Assembly: GCA_018970945.1 (NCBI GenBank)
Contig: JAGWVJ010000007.1
Span: forward strand, 1 to 64,000
DNA length: 64,000 bases
Direction of reading: 5' to 3'
Source: Cyanobacteria bacterium REEB417
Lineage (GTDB): Bacteria; Cyanobacteriota; Cyanobacteriia; PCC-6307; Cyanobiaceae
The position numbers and the translations under genes were made by a program. Positions 26,872 to 35,240 of this stretch are shown here, piece after piece. The notes beneath the pieces were generated by a model, which had not been told where the DNA came from, searched no databases, and saw only the letters and a list, made by a program, of their open reading frames with translations. The first letter of the stretch is position 1. The number at the start of each line of letters is the position of its first letter.

Positions 26872-28484
26872 TGGTCATGCAGATGGCCTCCGCCGCTGGC
26901 GTAACGCTGGTGGCGGCAGTCGGATCGCTGAAGCGCCAGCGACACCGCGCCATGGGCGTTGATGATCCAAAGATCGAAGGGTCCCTGCAGCCGTTCGATC
27001 TGCTGAATCCCCTCAGCTGGGCTAGTGCCATCGCTGCGTAACAGCATCAGCCGGGGCTGTGCCCCACCGCGGCTGAGCTGCCGCACCTGCTCGGGATGGC
27101 TCTGGAGATGCCAGGCGATGCTGAGCCCCTCGTAGCCGATCAGCGGTTGACCATCGGGCACGGGGCGTTCCTGAAAGACCAGCACGATCGGTTCACGCGA
27201 CTGCATCTGGATCTCTTGCACCAGCAGTTCGGGGTTGTAGCTGGCTGGCAGGGCCACGCCGGCCGCCACGGCCAGGCAGCACACCAGGCTGCAACCCAGC
27301 AACACCGGTACAACACGGCCCCGGCCCCGGCCCCGGCCCTGGGCCTGGCTGGCGGCGACCGCCAGCAGGCCCAGCACCCCGGGCACAAACACAAAGCCGT
27401 AGCGCAGAGCCCGACTGAAATCCTTGCCACTGATCAGACTGGCCCCGAGCAGCAGGGCCAGGCTGCTGACGCTGAACAGCAGCAGCAGGGGCGTGGGCCG
27501 GCCGGCTCGCCACACGATGGTGTCCAGGGCCAGCAGGCCCAGCAGGGTGGCCGCACCGGCGGCGATCACAAATGGCCATTGCCACAGGTGGGCCAGGCTG
27601 GTTCCCGGTGCGAGCACGGCACACAGGGCGGTGACGAGCAGCTGCACGGGCATCAGCAGCCATTGCAGGGGTTGGCGGGGATCCAGCGCCAGCCAGGCGG
27701 TCTGATCGGCGCCGCCGCCGGCGCCCTGCAGGGCCAGCCAGGCCGCCGCCAGCAGCAGCGACAGGCCTGGAGCCAGGGCCAGACGCCCGGGCCAGCTCAG
27801 GCGTCGTTGCTCCAGGCTCGCCAACACCACCACGGTGATCAGCTGCGATGCGATGCACAGCACAAACAGGTGGTGGCTGAACAGGCCCAGCAGATTGAGT
27901 GTTAGCCAGCCTGCGGGCAGGCGCCACGGCAAGGGCCTGCCCTCCTGCTGGTGGCGCCAGCCGGCAGCCAGGGCCCACAGGGCCGCGCACACCAGGGTGG
28001 TGGCAAGGGCGTAGTGGCGGGCTTCCAGCCCCATGGCCACTGCCAGCGGTGACACGGCCATTGCCGCCGCTGCCAGGCTGGCCGCGCGCCGTTCGCCGCT
28101 GGCTGCCAGCACCGCGCGGTGCAGCAGCGGCACCGCCAGGCTGCCGCACAGCACCGCCGGCAGCCGCGCCGTGAGCGGCTGCAACACGGCACCGGGCTCC
28201 TGCAGCAGCTGGGCGGTCACAAAGGCCAGGGCAAAGTGCAGCGGCGGATGGTTGTCTTCGCGGTGCAGGTGGTCCAGGGCCTGCACCAACTGGCCTGGTT
28301 CCACCAGGCGCAGGGACGCCACAAAGTCGGACAACGACACCAGGCTGTTCTGTGGCGTGATCCAGCTGCTGTTGCCGGCTGTGAAGATCGCGCTGGCGGC
28401 CTCGTCGACCCAGACCGGTCGCAGCAGCGCCCCCAGCAGCCTCAGCGCCACGGCCAGCAGGATGAGCGGCACCAGGGGCGTCAT
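26853..28484 (-). CDS. GT39-like (PMT_2) membrane glycosyltransferase
   Basis: A 543-residue GT-C protein. The first luminal loop carries VWVDEAASAIFTAGN (the Asp-Glu pair expected for metal/substrate binding) and REDNHPPLHFALAFV (the D...HPP motif of ArnT/PMT-like enzymes). About ten further hydrophobic helices and a soluble C-terminal domain follow (about residues 405-543: REPIVLVFQERPVPDG...LMLLRSDGTSPAEG). The C-terminus is His/Gly-rich (HQRYASGGGHLHDHY). Its start overlaps the flippase-like gene stop by four bases. It probably transfers a lipid-linked sugar; specificity is unknown. Confidence 0.82.
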   Translation of the reverse strand: MTPLVPLILLAVALRLLGALLRPVWVDEAASAIFTAGNSSWITPQNSLVSLSDFVASLRLVEPGQLVQALDHLHREDNHPPLHFALAFVTAQLLQEPGAVLQPLTARLPAVLCGSLAVPLLHRAVLAASGERRAASLAAAAMAVSPLAVAMGLEARHYALATTLVCAALWALAAGWRHQQEGRPLPWRLPAGWLTLNLLGLFSHHLFVLCIASQLITVVVLASLEQRRLSWPGRLALAPGLSLLLAAAWLALQGAGGGADQTAWLALDPRQPLQWLLMPVQLLVTALCAVLAPGTSLAHLWQWPFVIAAGAATLLGLLALDTIVWRAGRPTPLLLLFSVSSLALLLGASLISGKDFSRALRYGFVFVPGVLGLLAVAASQAQGRGRGRGRVVPVLLGCSLVCCLAVAAGVALPASYNPELLVQEIQMQSREPIVLVFQERPVPDGQPLIGYEGLSIAWHLQSHPEQVRQLSRGGAQPRLMLLRSDGTSPAEGIQQIERLQGPFDLWIINAHGAVSLALQRSDCRHQRYASGGGHLHDHYRCSP

Positions 28485-29458
28485 CGCCGCAGCCGCTGCA
28501 GATCGGGTTGCAGCGCCAGGCTCATCGCGCCAACGGCGCTGGGCAGCAGCAGGGTGGCCAGCCGCAGCACAACGGTCAGCGCCAGGGCCGTGCCCTGCCC
28601 GGCCCCGTAGAGCACCGCCAGCCCCACGCTCGTGAGTTCACTGGTGCCCAGTCCGGCCGGCAGCAGCGACAGCACCCCCCCCAGGCTGGTGGCCGTGCGC
28701 AGCACGGTCGCCTGCTCGAGGCTCACGGTCGCACCCAGCTGGTGCAACAGGTGCAGCACCAGAGCGCTTTCAAACAGCCACACCGCCGTGGTCAGCAGCA
28801 GTCCCCAGGCCAGGGGGACTGGCCGCAGCAGCAGGGTCCGCAGCGCGGCCAGGGCCTGAACGCCCTCGCGCAGCACCCGTTGCAGCCCGTGCCAGCGGCG
28901 CCCCAGGGGCAGCAGGCCGATGGCCCGCTCGAGGCGGCGCAGGGCCTTCGGATGGCTGAACAGCCAGGCCAGCCCCCCCAGGGCCAGCAGCACCAGCGCC
29001 AGGGCGGCGCGTTGCTGGGCCAGCCCCAGGCCCCAGGCCAGCAGCAGCAGGGCGCTCGTCAGATCCAGCAGCCGCTCGGCGGCGGTGGCGGCCACGCCGA
29101 TACGCAGCGGAATCTGGTGCCTCCGCTGCAGCCACAGCCCCCGCAGGGCCTCGCCGCTGCGCGCGGGGGCGGCGATCAGCCCCAGCCCCGCCAGGTAAAT
29201 GGCCCCGCTGGGCCTGGCCGCCAGCGGGTGCCCCAGGCCGCGTAGCAGCAGCTGCCAGCGCACGAACAGCAGCCCGTAGCCGGTGGCCACCACCAGCGCC
29301 GCCAGCAGCCACAGCGGCCACCCCACCGCCACCAGTTGTTGGCTCACCTGGCCCCAGCCGAGCAGCAGCCCCAGCAGGCCGTAGACCAGCAGGCCGCCGG
29401 CCAGCAGCACCAGGGCCTTCAAGGGGTGAAGCGCAGTTTGGTGGCGGCCACCAGGCAC
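28481..29458 (-). CDS. UPF0104 / LPG-synthase-TM flippase-like membrane protein
   Basis: A 325-residue polytopic protein of the family annotated as lysylphosphatidylglycerol synthase transmembrane region / flippase-like domain. Visible signatures: LIAAPARSGEALRGLWLQRR, the conserved ERLLDLTSALLLLAWG, and SLLPAGLGTSELTSVGLAVL. There is no soluble aminoacyl-transferase domain, so it is the membrane module alone, often found with glycosyltransferases. It starts with GTG at 29458, 40 bases inside the end of the methyltransferase-GT2 gene, so co-translation is likely. A role in moving a lipid-linked sugar is inferred from neighbours. Confidence 0.82.
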   Translation of the reverse strand: MPGGRHQTALHPLKALVLLAGGLLVYGLLGLLLGWGQVSQQLVAVGWPLWLLAALVVATGYGLLFVRWQLLLRGLGHPLAARPSGAIYLAGLGLIAAPARSGEALRGLWLQRRHQIPLRIGVAATAAERLLDLTSALLLLAWGLGLAQQRAALALVLLALGGLAWLFSHPKALRRLERAIGLLPLGRRWHGLQRVLREGVQALAALRTLLLRPVPLAWGLLLTTAVWLFESALVLHLLHQLGATVSLEQATVLRTATSLGGVLSLLPAGLGTSELTSVGLAVLYGAGQGTALALTVVLRLATLLLPSAVGAMSLALQPDLQRLRR

Positions 29459-30816
29459 AGGCGGGCCAGGATCAGTCCCTCTTTGACGTGGGCGATGTTG
29501 GAGCTGCCGTAGCTGCGCTCCTGGTAGCGCACGGGCACCTCCACGATCTTGAGGTTGAGCTTGCTGGCACCGAACAGCAGGTCGAAATCACCAAACGGGT
29601 CAAAGTCGCCGAAGAAGGCCCGGCCCGCCTTGAGCCGTTCGTAGTCGGCCTTCCAGATCACCTTGGTGCCGCACAGGGTGTCCTTGATGCGCTGGCGCAG
29701 AAGCCAGGCGAACACCGCCGCAAAAAAGCGGTTGGCGGCGGTGTTCAGCAGCGGCATTGCGGCATGGCTGCGCGGATAGACCAGGCGGCAGCCGTTGACA
29801 AATTCGCCGCGCCCCTCGGCCAGGGCGGCGATGAAGCGCGGCAGGTCCTCGGGCCGCACGGTCAGGTCGGCATCGAGGATCACCAGAACCTCACCGGTGG
29901 CCTGCTCAAACCCCAGCCAGACCGCATCGGCCTTGCCGCGGCCGCTCTGGCGCAGGGCCCTGGGGGTCAGCGGACCCCGGTAGTCGGCGCAGACCCGCTG
30001 GATGGTCTGCCAGGTGTCATCGGTCGAGTGCCCCTCAACGAACAGCACCTCGGTGCTGCGACCCAGCCGCGGCAGCCGCTCAAGGGCTTTGGCGATGTTG
30101 CCCGCCTCGTTGCGGGCCGGGATCACCACGCTCACGCTGGGCAGGGGCGGCTTGGCCAGGGCGGTGGGGCGCGCCACCAGCCAGTGGGTCAGGCCCAGGC
30201 GCCCGAGCAGGGGCAGCTGGCTGAGCCAGCGGTTGGCCAAGGTCGTCAGCAGGGGGATGCGGCGCGGCAGCAGGCAGCGCTGGCCGCTCTTGAGCACCTC
30301 CCAGCCCGCCAGATCGAGCAGGTTGGTCACATCGCCCGGGGTCAGCCAGCTTTCGGGGGGCTGGGGGCGGCGCTGACCCAGGGCTTCGGCGGCTTTGAGC
30401 AGGGGCTGCCAGAGCCAGTTGTGAAAGCTGATCAGCAGCCGGGTGCGGCTGTGGCAGAAGGCCGCCAGGCGCTCCAGCACGGCCTGCACATCGGCCAGCG
30501 TGTTGAGGCTGTTGCTGAGCACGATCACATCGAACGGCTCGGGCTCGCCCAGCAGCGCCGGGCTGATGTCTTCGGCGGCACCACACACGATGCGCAGCCC
30601 GCTGTGGCGCGCCTGGGCGGCGGCGGCCAGCCGGGGATCGGCTTCCAGGCCCACGCCGCAGCTGGGTTCCAGGTCGGCCAGCAGATCCCCCAGCCCGCAG
30701 CCGATCTGCAGCACCCGCAGGCCCGGTGCCACCAGTTGACGGTGCAGCCTGCGCAGATCGCTGTAGTAGGTGCTGTTGCGCTGCTGGAAGCGCTCCAGGC
30801 TCAGGGGGTTGACCAT
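29419..30816 (-). CDS. Bifunctional class I SAM methyltransferase / GT2 glycosyltransferase
   Basis: A 465-residue fusion. Residues ~1-215 are a Rossmann methyltransferase (LRVLQIGCGLGDLLADLEPS, the SAM-binding motif; FDVIVLSNSLNTLADVQ). Residues ~235-465 are a GT2 domain: VSVVIPARNEAGNIAKALER, DxD-type VLVILDADLTVRPEDLPRF, and KDTLCGTKVIWKADY followed by FGDFDPFGDFDLLFGA, which resembles dolichyl-phosphate-mannose-synthase-like enzymes. No transmembrane helix is apparent. The start ATG 30816 (MVNPLSLERFQQRNSTYYSD) was chosen although the frame stays open far upstream, because that upstream part is a shadow of the next gene. It likely makes a lipid-linked sugar. Confidence 0.85.
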   Translation of the reverse strand: MVNPLSLERFQQRNSTYYSDLRRLHRQLVAPGLRVLQIGCGLGDLLADLEPSCGVGLEADPRLAAAAQARHSGLRIVCGAAEDISPALLGEPEPFDVIVLSNSLNTLADVQAVLERLAAFCHSRTRLLISFHNWLWQPLLKAAEALGQRRPQPPESWLTPGDVTNLLDLAGWEVLKSGQRCLLPRRIPLLTTLANRWLSQLPLLGRLGLTHWLVARPTALAKPPLPSVSVVIPARNEAGNIAKALERLPRLGRSTEVLFVEGHSTDDTWQTIQRVCADYRGPLTPRALRQSGRGKADAVWLGFEQATGEVLVILDADLTVRPEDLPRFIAALAEGRGEFVNGCRLVYPRSHAAMPLLNTAANRFFAAVFAWLLRQRIKDTLCGTKVIWKADYERLKAGRAFFGDFDPFGDFDLLFGASKLNLKIVEVPVRYQERSYGSSNIAHVKEGLILARLCLVAATKLRFTP

Positions 30817-32258
30817 GCCGTGTGCAGCTGCCAGCTGCTGCCCTGAAGTTGCCACACTGCCACCCCGGGTGGCACGGTCTCGGGGGCCGTGTGCAGCGCC
30901 CCCAACTGGGGCGCGCCCAGGGCCAGCAAGATCTGCTGTTTCTGTGCGTCGTCGTCGACCGCGCCTGTCGCCAGAAAGTGCACGGGTCCCCTGGTCAGTG
31001 CGCTCGCCACGAGGGGGTCGCTCAGCTGGCGACGCACCTGGGGGCTGTGGTCGATGAACACGCCCCCCTGCAGCAGGCACACCAGGGCCCCGTAAGGTCC
31101 CAGCAGCCACAGCGCCAAGCGGCGCTGTCCCGGCGGTTGCCAGCCGCTGGCCAGCCAGCAGGCTCCCAGCAGCAGGGCCGCAGCCCGCAGCCAGCCTGCC
31201 GGCAGGCTTCCCGTGGCCGGCAGCGGTGCTGCAACCCCCGTCAGCAGCAGGCCCCCGCCCAGCAGCAGCGGCGGCAGCCGCCACCACCGCCAGGGGCCGC
31301 CGCGCAGCTGGCGGAGCCCGTCGAGGGCCTGGGCTGCGGCATGGGCCACAAACGGGGTGAGCTGCAGGCCGTAGTAAGGCGTCTTCGTCTTGAAACAGCT
31401 CAGCAGCAGCAACAGCAGCAGCGGATAGCCCAGCCACAGCAGCAGCGCCTCGCGCGGGAGCTCCCCCCGCCGCCAGCGCCGCAGCAGCAGCACCGCCCCG
31501 GCGGGGGCGAGCAGGCCCCAGGGTGCCGTGTTGGCCGGCAGGTTCCAGAGGTAATAGAGCGGTCCCTGGGCAAACACCGTGGGGCCCGAAAGCCACAGCA
31601 GTTTTCCCCACAGCAGGCTGACCGTGGCCAGACCGTGCTCAGCGACGCTGAGGCCCAGCCACAGCACCGCCGGCAGCCAGCCCAGCGCCAGGGCCGCCCA
31701 GAAGCCCGGTTGCCGCAACAGCGCTCGCCGCTCGAGCAGCAGCAGCGGCAGCAGCGCCACAAGCGGCAGTGCCACCATGAAGCCCTTGATCAGAAAGGCG
31801 GGCCCCAGCCACAGACCCGCCGCCCAGGGCCGCCGGGTCCACAGCCCCCACAGGCCCAGCAGCTCCAGCGCCAGCAGGGGCATGTCCTGGGTGGCCAGGT
31901 GGGCATAGCTGAACCACAGGGGCGTCAGCACCAGCACGGCTGGCGTCAGCCACCGCTTGCTCAGCTGCCAGGCCAGCGCCGCGCTGCCTGCGGCTGCCAG
32001 CCAGCCGGGCAGGTGCACGGCAACGGGGTTCTGGCCTAACAGGCGCATGGCGACTGCGATCAGCCACTGCACCCCGATGGTGCGGTCATAGAAGGGCTGG
32101 CCCCAGTTCCGGGGGGTGAGCCAGTCGCCGCTGTCCACGATCCAGCGGGCCTGCAGGGCATAGAAGCCCTCGTCGTGGGCCATCAGGCTGCGGGGTGCCA
32201 GGCTCACGATCAGCGGCAGGGCCAGCAGCACGGCCCAGCGGACCGCTCTTGTGGGCAT
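30801..32258 (-). CDS. GT39-family (ArnT-like) membrane glycosyltransferase
   Basis: A 485-residue GT-C enzyme. The catalytic-loop motif is LMAHDEGFYALQARWIVDSG, then WLTPRNWGQPFYDRTIGVQW; later SCFKTKTPYYGLQLTPFVAH matches the K-x-P-x-Y segment of the ArnT/PMT_2 family. About eleven hydrophobic helices plus a small soluble C-terminal part (GPVHFLATGAVDDDAQKQQI). The ATG at 32258 is preferred; in-frame GTG codons at 32273 and 32315 are alternatives. Its stop overlaps the MT-GT2 start by 16 bases, so the four minus-strand genes here are one transcription unit read away from the porin. Confidence 0.85.
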   Translation of the reverse strand: MPTRAVRWAVLLALPLIVSLAPRSLMAHDEGFYALQARWIVDSGDWLTPRNWGQPFYDRTIGVQWLIAVAMRLLGQNPVAVHLPGWLAAAGSAALAWQLSKRWLTPAVLVLTPLWFSYAHLATQDMPLLALELLGLWGLWTRRPWAAGLWLGPAFLIKGFMVALPLVALLPLLLLERRALLRQPGFWAALALGWLPAVLWLGLSVAEHGLATVSLLWGKLLWLSGPTVFAQGPLYYLWNLPANTAPWGLLAPAGAVLLLRRWRRGELPREALLLWLGYPLLLLLLLSCFKTKTPYYGLQLTPFVAHAAAQALDGLRQLRGGPWRWWRLPPLLLGGGLLLTGVAAPLPATGSLPAGWLRAAALLLGACWLASGWQPPGQRRLALWLLGPYGALVCLLQGGVFIDHSPQVRRQLSDPLVASALTRGPVHFLATGAVDDDAQKQQILLALGAPQLGALHTAPETVPPGVAVWQLQGSSWQLHTAWSTP

Positions 32259-32419
32259 GGTTCGGGCCGGCACAGCACTGGAGCTCGTCAAGGATTCACC
32301 ACCATCGGGCTGCACCGGCAGGGGACATTGTGGCTTCTGGCACAGCTGAACTTGTGTTCCCGGTCACATCACCCGAGAGTCCGGAAGGCGCATTGCGCCA
32401 ACTCTCTGTGTGAGGACCC

Positions 32420-34045
32420 ATGAAACTCTTCAAGCAACTTCTGGTTGCTCCTGCGGCTCTCGGACTGCTGACCCCCATGGTCGCCAGCGCCGCTGAGCTC
32501 AACCTCGTTGGCGTCAACAAGTACGCCACCGAAGAGCAAGTCACCAGCATCTCTCAGTTTTCTGACGTCAAGCCCACCGACTGGGCTTATCAGGCTCTCA
32601 GCAACCTGATCGAGCGTTACGGCTGCGTCGCTGGCTACCCCGGTGGCACCTACAAGGGCGCCCGCGCCATGACCCGCTTTGAAGCTGCTGCGCTGCTCAA
32701 TGCCTGCCTCGATCGCGTCTCTGAAGTGACCGACGAGCTCAAGAAGCTTATGGCCGAGTTCGAGAAGGAGCTCGCCATCCTCAAGGGCCGTGTTGATGGT
32801 CTGGAGGCCAAGGTGGGTGTGCTGGAGGCTCAGCAGTTCTCCACCACCACCAAGCTCAAGGGCATCGCCACCATGGTGCTCGGCGGCGTGAGCTACAGCG
32901 GCAACGGTGTCAACACCGCCACCAACACCACCACCCAGGGTGCAACTCTGTTGAACGCCGTGTCGTTCAACTACGACGTTCGCCTCAACTTCGACACCAG
33001 CTTCACCGGCAAGGACCTGCTGCGCACCACCCTGCGGGCCGCCAATGCCGACAACTCGCCCTTCTTCGGCGTTGGTCCCACCAGCCTCACCGGCATGGAG
33101 GCCTTCTTCGATGACACCGCCACCCCGGGCAACCTGAACTCGGTGGGCATCAACCGCCTGTTCTATCAGTTCCCGATCGGTAACAACTGGACGGCCACCT
33201 TTGGTGCCCGCGTCCGCCAGGACGACATGCTGGCCATGTGGCCCAGCGCCTACCCGGCTGACACCGTCCTCGACGTGTTCACCTACGCCGGATCGCCCCA
33301 GACCTACAACCTGAATCTGGGTGCCGGTGCCGGTCTGTTCTGGAAGGACCCCTCGGGTGTCAACTTCAGTGTCAACTACACCGCTGCCAATGGTCAGAAC
33401 GGCAACCCCAACACCGGTGGTTCCAACTTCACCCAAAACGCTAGCGGCGGCATCCTGAACGGCTCCAGCGGTGGCACCTTCACCACCCAGCTCGGCTACG
33501 CCGCCTCCAACTGGGGCGCAGCGGTTGCCTACTCCAACATCCAGGCCGGTGCCTTCAACTACCTGGGCTCTGGTGGCCTGCAGAATCTCATCATCGCCAA
33601 CCAGGGCGGTCTGAGTGCCAACAGCATCGCGCTGAGCGCCTACTGGTCACCCACCACCGCGAGCTGGTTCCCCTCGATCAGCACCGGTTGGGGCATCACC
33701 GGTTACACCGGTTCCCAGAATGGCGTGAGAGGCATCAACACCACCGCCCAGTCGTGGTACATCGGCTTGCAGTGGGCTGACGTGTTTGTCAAGGGCAACA
33801 GTGCCGGTATGGCACTCGGCCAGGCCCCCTTCATCACGGCTACCAACGCCGCCGGTGTGGGTCAGCTCGGCGGTACCCCCAACGACGGCAACTTCGCCTG
33901 GGAGTGGTGGTACAAGTTCCAGGTCACCGACAACATTTCGGTTACCCCTGCGATCTTCTACCTGAGCCAGGCCGGTGGTCAGTTCTACCAGCCCAGCAGC
34001 CTCAATGCCTTCGGTGCCCTGCTGAAGACCACCTTCAGGTTCTGA
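32420..34045 (+). CDS. SLH-domain outer-membrane porin (iron-uptake porin / SomA-like)
   Basis: A 541-residue outer-membrane beta-barrel. A signal peptide (MKLFKQLLVAPAALGLLTPM, cleavage after VASA-A) is followed by an SLH domain (FSDVKPTDWAYQALSNLIER, AGYPGGTYKGARAMTRFEAA) that binds peptidoglycan-linked polysaccharide. A coiled-coil linker (about residues 100-140, VTDELKKLMAEFEKELAILK) and a long Gly/Asn/Thr-rich barrel ending in TFRF (terminal Phe) come next. Codon use is more AT-tolerant and regular than neighbouring genes, fitting high expression. Two hairpins follow. Confidence 0.93.
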   Translation: MKLFKQLLVAPAALGLLTPMVASAAELNLVGVNKYATEEQVTSISQFSDVKPTDWAYQALSNLIERYGCVAGYPGGTYKGARAMTRFEAAALLNACLDRVSEVTDELKKLMAEFEKELAILKGRVDGLEAKVGVLEAQQFSTTTKLKGIATMVLGGVSYSGNGVNTATNTTTQGATLLNAVSFNYDVRLNFDTSFTGKDLLRTTLRAANADNSPFFGVGPTSLTGMEAFFDDTATPGNLNSVGINRLFYQFPIGNNWTATFGARVRQDDMLAMWPSAYPADTVLDVFTYAGSPQTYNLNLGAGAGLFWKDPSGVNFSVNYTAANGQNGNPNTGGSNFTQNASGGILNGSSGGTFTTQLGYAASNWGAAVAYSNIQAGAFNYLGSGGLQNLIIANQGGLSANSIALSAYWSPTTASWFPSISTGWGITGYTGSQNGVRGINTTAQSWYIGLQWADVFVKGNSAGMALGQAPFITATNAAGVGQLGGTPNDGNFAWEWWYKFQVTDNISVTPAIFYLSQAGGQFYQPSSLNAFGALLKTTFRF

Positions 34046-34058
34046 TCACGATCAGCGC

Positions 34059-34087
34059 GAGGGATCCTGCCCAAGGCCGGATCCCTC
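34059..34087. repeat. Perfect inverted repeat after the porin gene
   Basis: GAGGGATCC (34059-34067) and GGATCCCTC (34079-34087), an 11-base loop. It lies just before the true terminator with no T-run of its own, so it may protect the 3' end of the abundant porin mRNA. Confidence 0.7.
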
Positions 34088-34130
34088 CACTGGTTCTCCT
34101 CCTCCTCAATTTTTTCTCCTTCTCACGCTG

Positions 34131-34157
34131 CCCGGCTGGTCTTCCAGCCGGGTTTTT
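34131..34157 (+). terminator. Rho-independent terminator of the porin gene
   Basis: Stem CCCGGCTGG / CCAGCCGGG (34131-34139 and 34144-34152) with loop TCTT, followed by TTTTT. It sits directly ahead of the J-domain gene. Confidence 0.93.
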
Positions 34158-34176
34158 ACATGCCCTGCAGGGGAGG

Positions 34177-34908
34177 ATGGGAGGGATCCTCCAGCCGTGC
34201 CGCCCGACGGTGTCTCAGCGCCTGCCTGCCGCTGCCCGCGACCCCTATGCGGTGCTGGGGGTGAGCCCGAGCGCCAGCGCGGCCGAGATCAAGGCTGCCT
34301 ACAGGGCTCTGGTCAAACAGCACCACCCCGATGCCGGCGGCGAGGCTGCCGCGATGCTGGCCCTCAATGCCGCCTGGGAGGTGCTGGGCGATGGTGAGCG
34401 CCGCCGCGCCCATGACCAGGGCCACGGCAGCACTGCCGCAACCGCCGCGTCAGCAAACGGTGCATCTGCAACCGCACGTCGTCGCCGGGGCCCGGTGGCG
34501 GCTGCCGGCGAGGCCGAGCTGGAGCACTGGTTGCAGCAGGTCTATGGTCCGATTGACCGACTTCTGGGTCAGGTGATCAATCCATTTGAAGGCCAGATCC
34601 GGGCCCTGGCCGCCGACCCCTACGACGATGCCCTGATGGAGGCGTTCTGCGGGTTCCTCGAGCAGAGCCAGGGGCGCGTGCAGAAGGTCGAGACCCTGTT
34701 TCAGGCGGTGGCGTGTCCGCTGCAGGCACAGGCCTTTGGCCTGTCGCTATACCACTGCCTCAGCCTGGTCAAGGACGCCCTGGTCGAGCTGGAGCGCTAC
34801 ACCATGGGTTACGTCGATTCCTACTTGCACGATGGGCGGCAGATGCTGCGTCAGGCCCGGCGGCGTCGCACCGACCTGCAGCTCGAACGCCGTCAGCTGC
34901 TCGGATAG
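34177..34908 (+). CDS. J-domain protein, cyanobacterial type
   Basis: About 243 residues. The J-domain near the N-terminus contains DPYAVLGVSPSASAAEIKAA and YRALVKQHHPDAGG with the essential HPD, so it should stimulate an Hsp70 (DnaK). An Ala/Arg linker leads to a helical C-terminal domain (HWLQQVYGPIDRLLGQVINP; PYDDALMEAFCGFLEQSQGR) of unknown function that is shared by cyanobacterial relatives. There is no zinc finger or classical C-terminal domain. The start is uncertain: ATG 34177 or GTG 34210 (VSQRLPAAARDPY). The 3' end overlaps convergent ndhO by 16 bases. Confidence 0.85.
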   Translation: MGGILQPCRPTVSQRLPAAARDPYAVLGVSPSASAAEIKAAYRALVKQHHPDAGGEAAAMLALNAAWEVLGDGERRRAHDQGHGSTAATAASANGASATARRRRGPVAAAGEAELEHWLQQVYGPIDRLLGQVINPFEGQIRALAADPYDDALMEAFCGFLEQSQGRVQKVETLFQAVACPLQAQAFGLSLYHCLSLVKDALVELERYTMGYVDSYLHDGRQMLRQARRRRTDLQLERRQLLG

Positions 34909-35135
34909 GCCTCAAGCTGGTCCAGACGCAGCCAGACATCGGGCACGGGTCGGCGCCAGCGCAGCTGGGCATGCTCGCCGCGTACGGCCAGAATTTCGCC
35001 AGGGCCTTCGAGCGCGTAGCCCGGCACCAGGCTGTCACTGGCCCTGGACTCCAGGCTGCCGGCATAGGCTTGTTGCCTGAGTCGTACCAGGCTTCCCTTT
35101 TTGAGTGCCGGCGCAGCAGCAGCAGATTCAGTCAT
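34893..35135 (-). CDS. ndhO: NAD(P)H-quinone oxidoreductase subunit O
   Basis: An 80-residue peripheral subunit of cyanobacterial NDH-1. LKKGSLVRLRQQAYAGSLES, SRASDSLVPGYALEGPGEIL and LRWRRPVPDVWLRLDQLEAY are family signatures; length is normal. It is convergent with the J-domain gene (16-base overlap). It adds to ndhF and ndhM, so three NDH-1 subunit genes are scattered in this window. Confidence 0.94.
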   Translation of the reverse strand: MTESAAAAPALKKGSLVRLRQQAYAGSLESRASDSLVPGYALEGPGEILAVRGEHAQLRWRRPVPDVWLRLDQLEAYPSS

Positions 35136-35240
35136 GGCGCGTCGGTGGGCTTCAGCCGTCTTGGGCCAGGCTAGGACCCCTGCTACACGCCTTGGTGCAC
35201 GTGGCGCGCTCCAGTGCGATCGGTATCCGAGCCCGGCGGC

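Noticed and set aside
29419-31611. A single 730-codon open frame on the minus strand
   Set aside because: Only its C-terminal 465 codons (from 30816) have protein character; the first part is Ala/Gly/Arg-rich shadow of the overlapping GT39 gene.
29488-32039. Two long plus-strand frames (452 and 405 codons) opposite the glycosyltransferases
   Set aside because: Gln/Gly/His/Arg-rich shadow sequence without motifs or a sensible start.
32259-32419. Small gene or riboswitch ahead of the porin
   Set aside because: No conserved fold, no coding frame with sense; treated as a promoter region between divergent genes.
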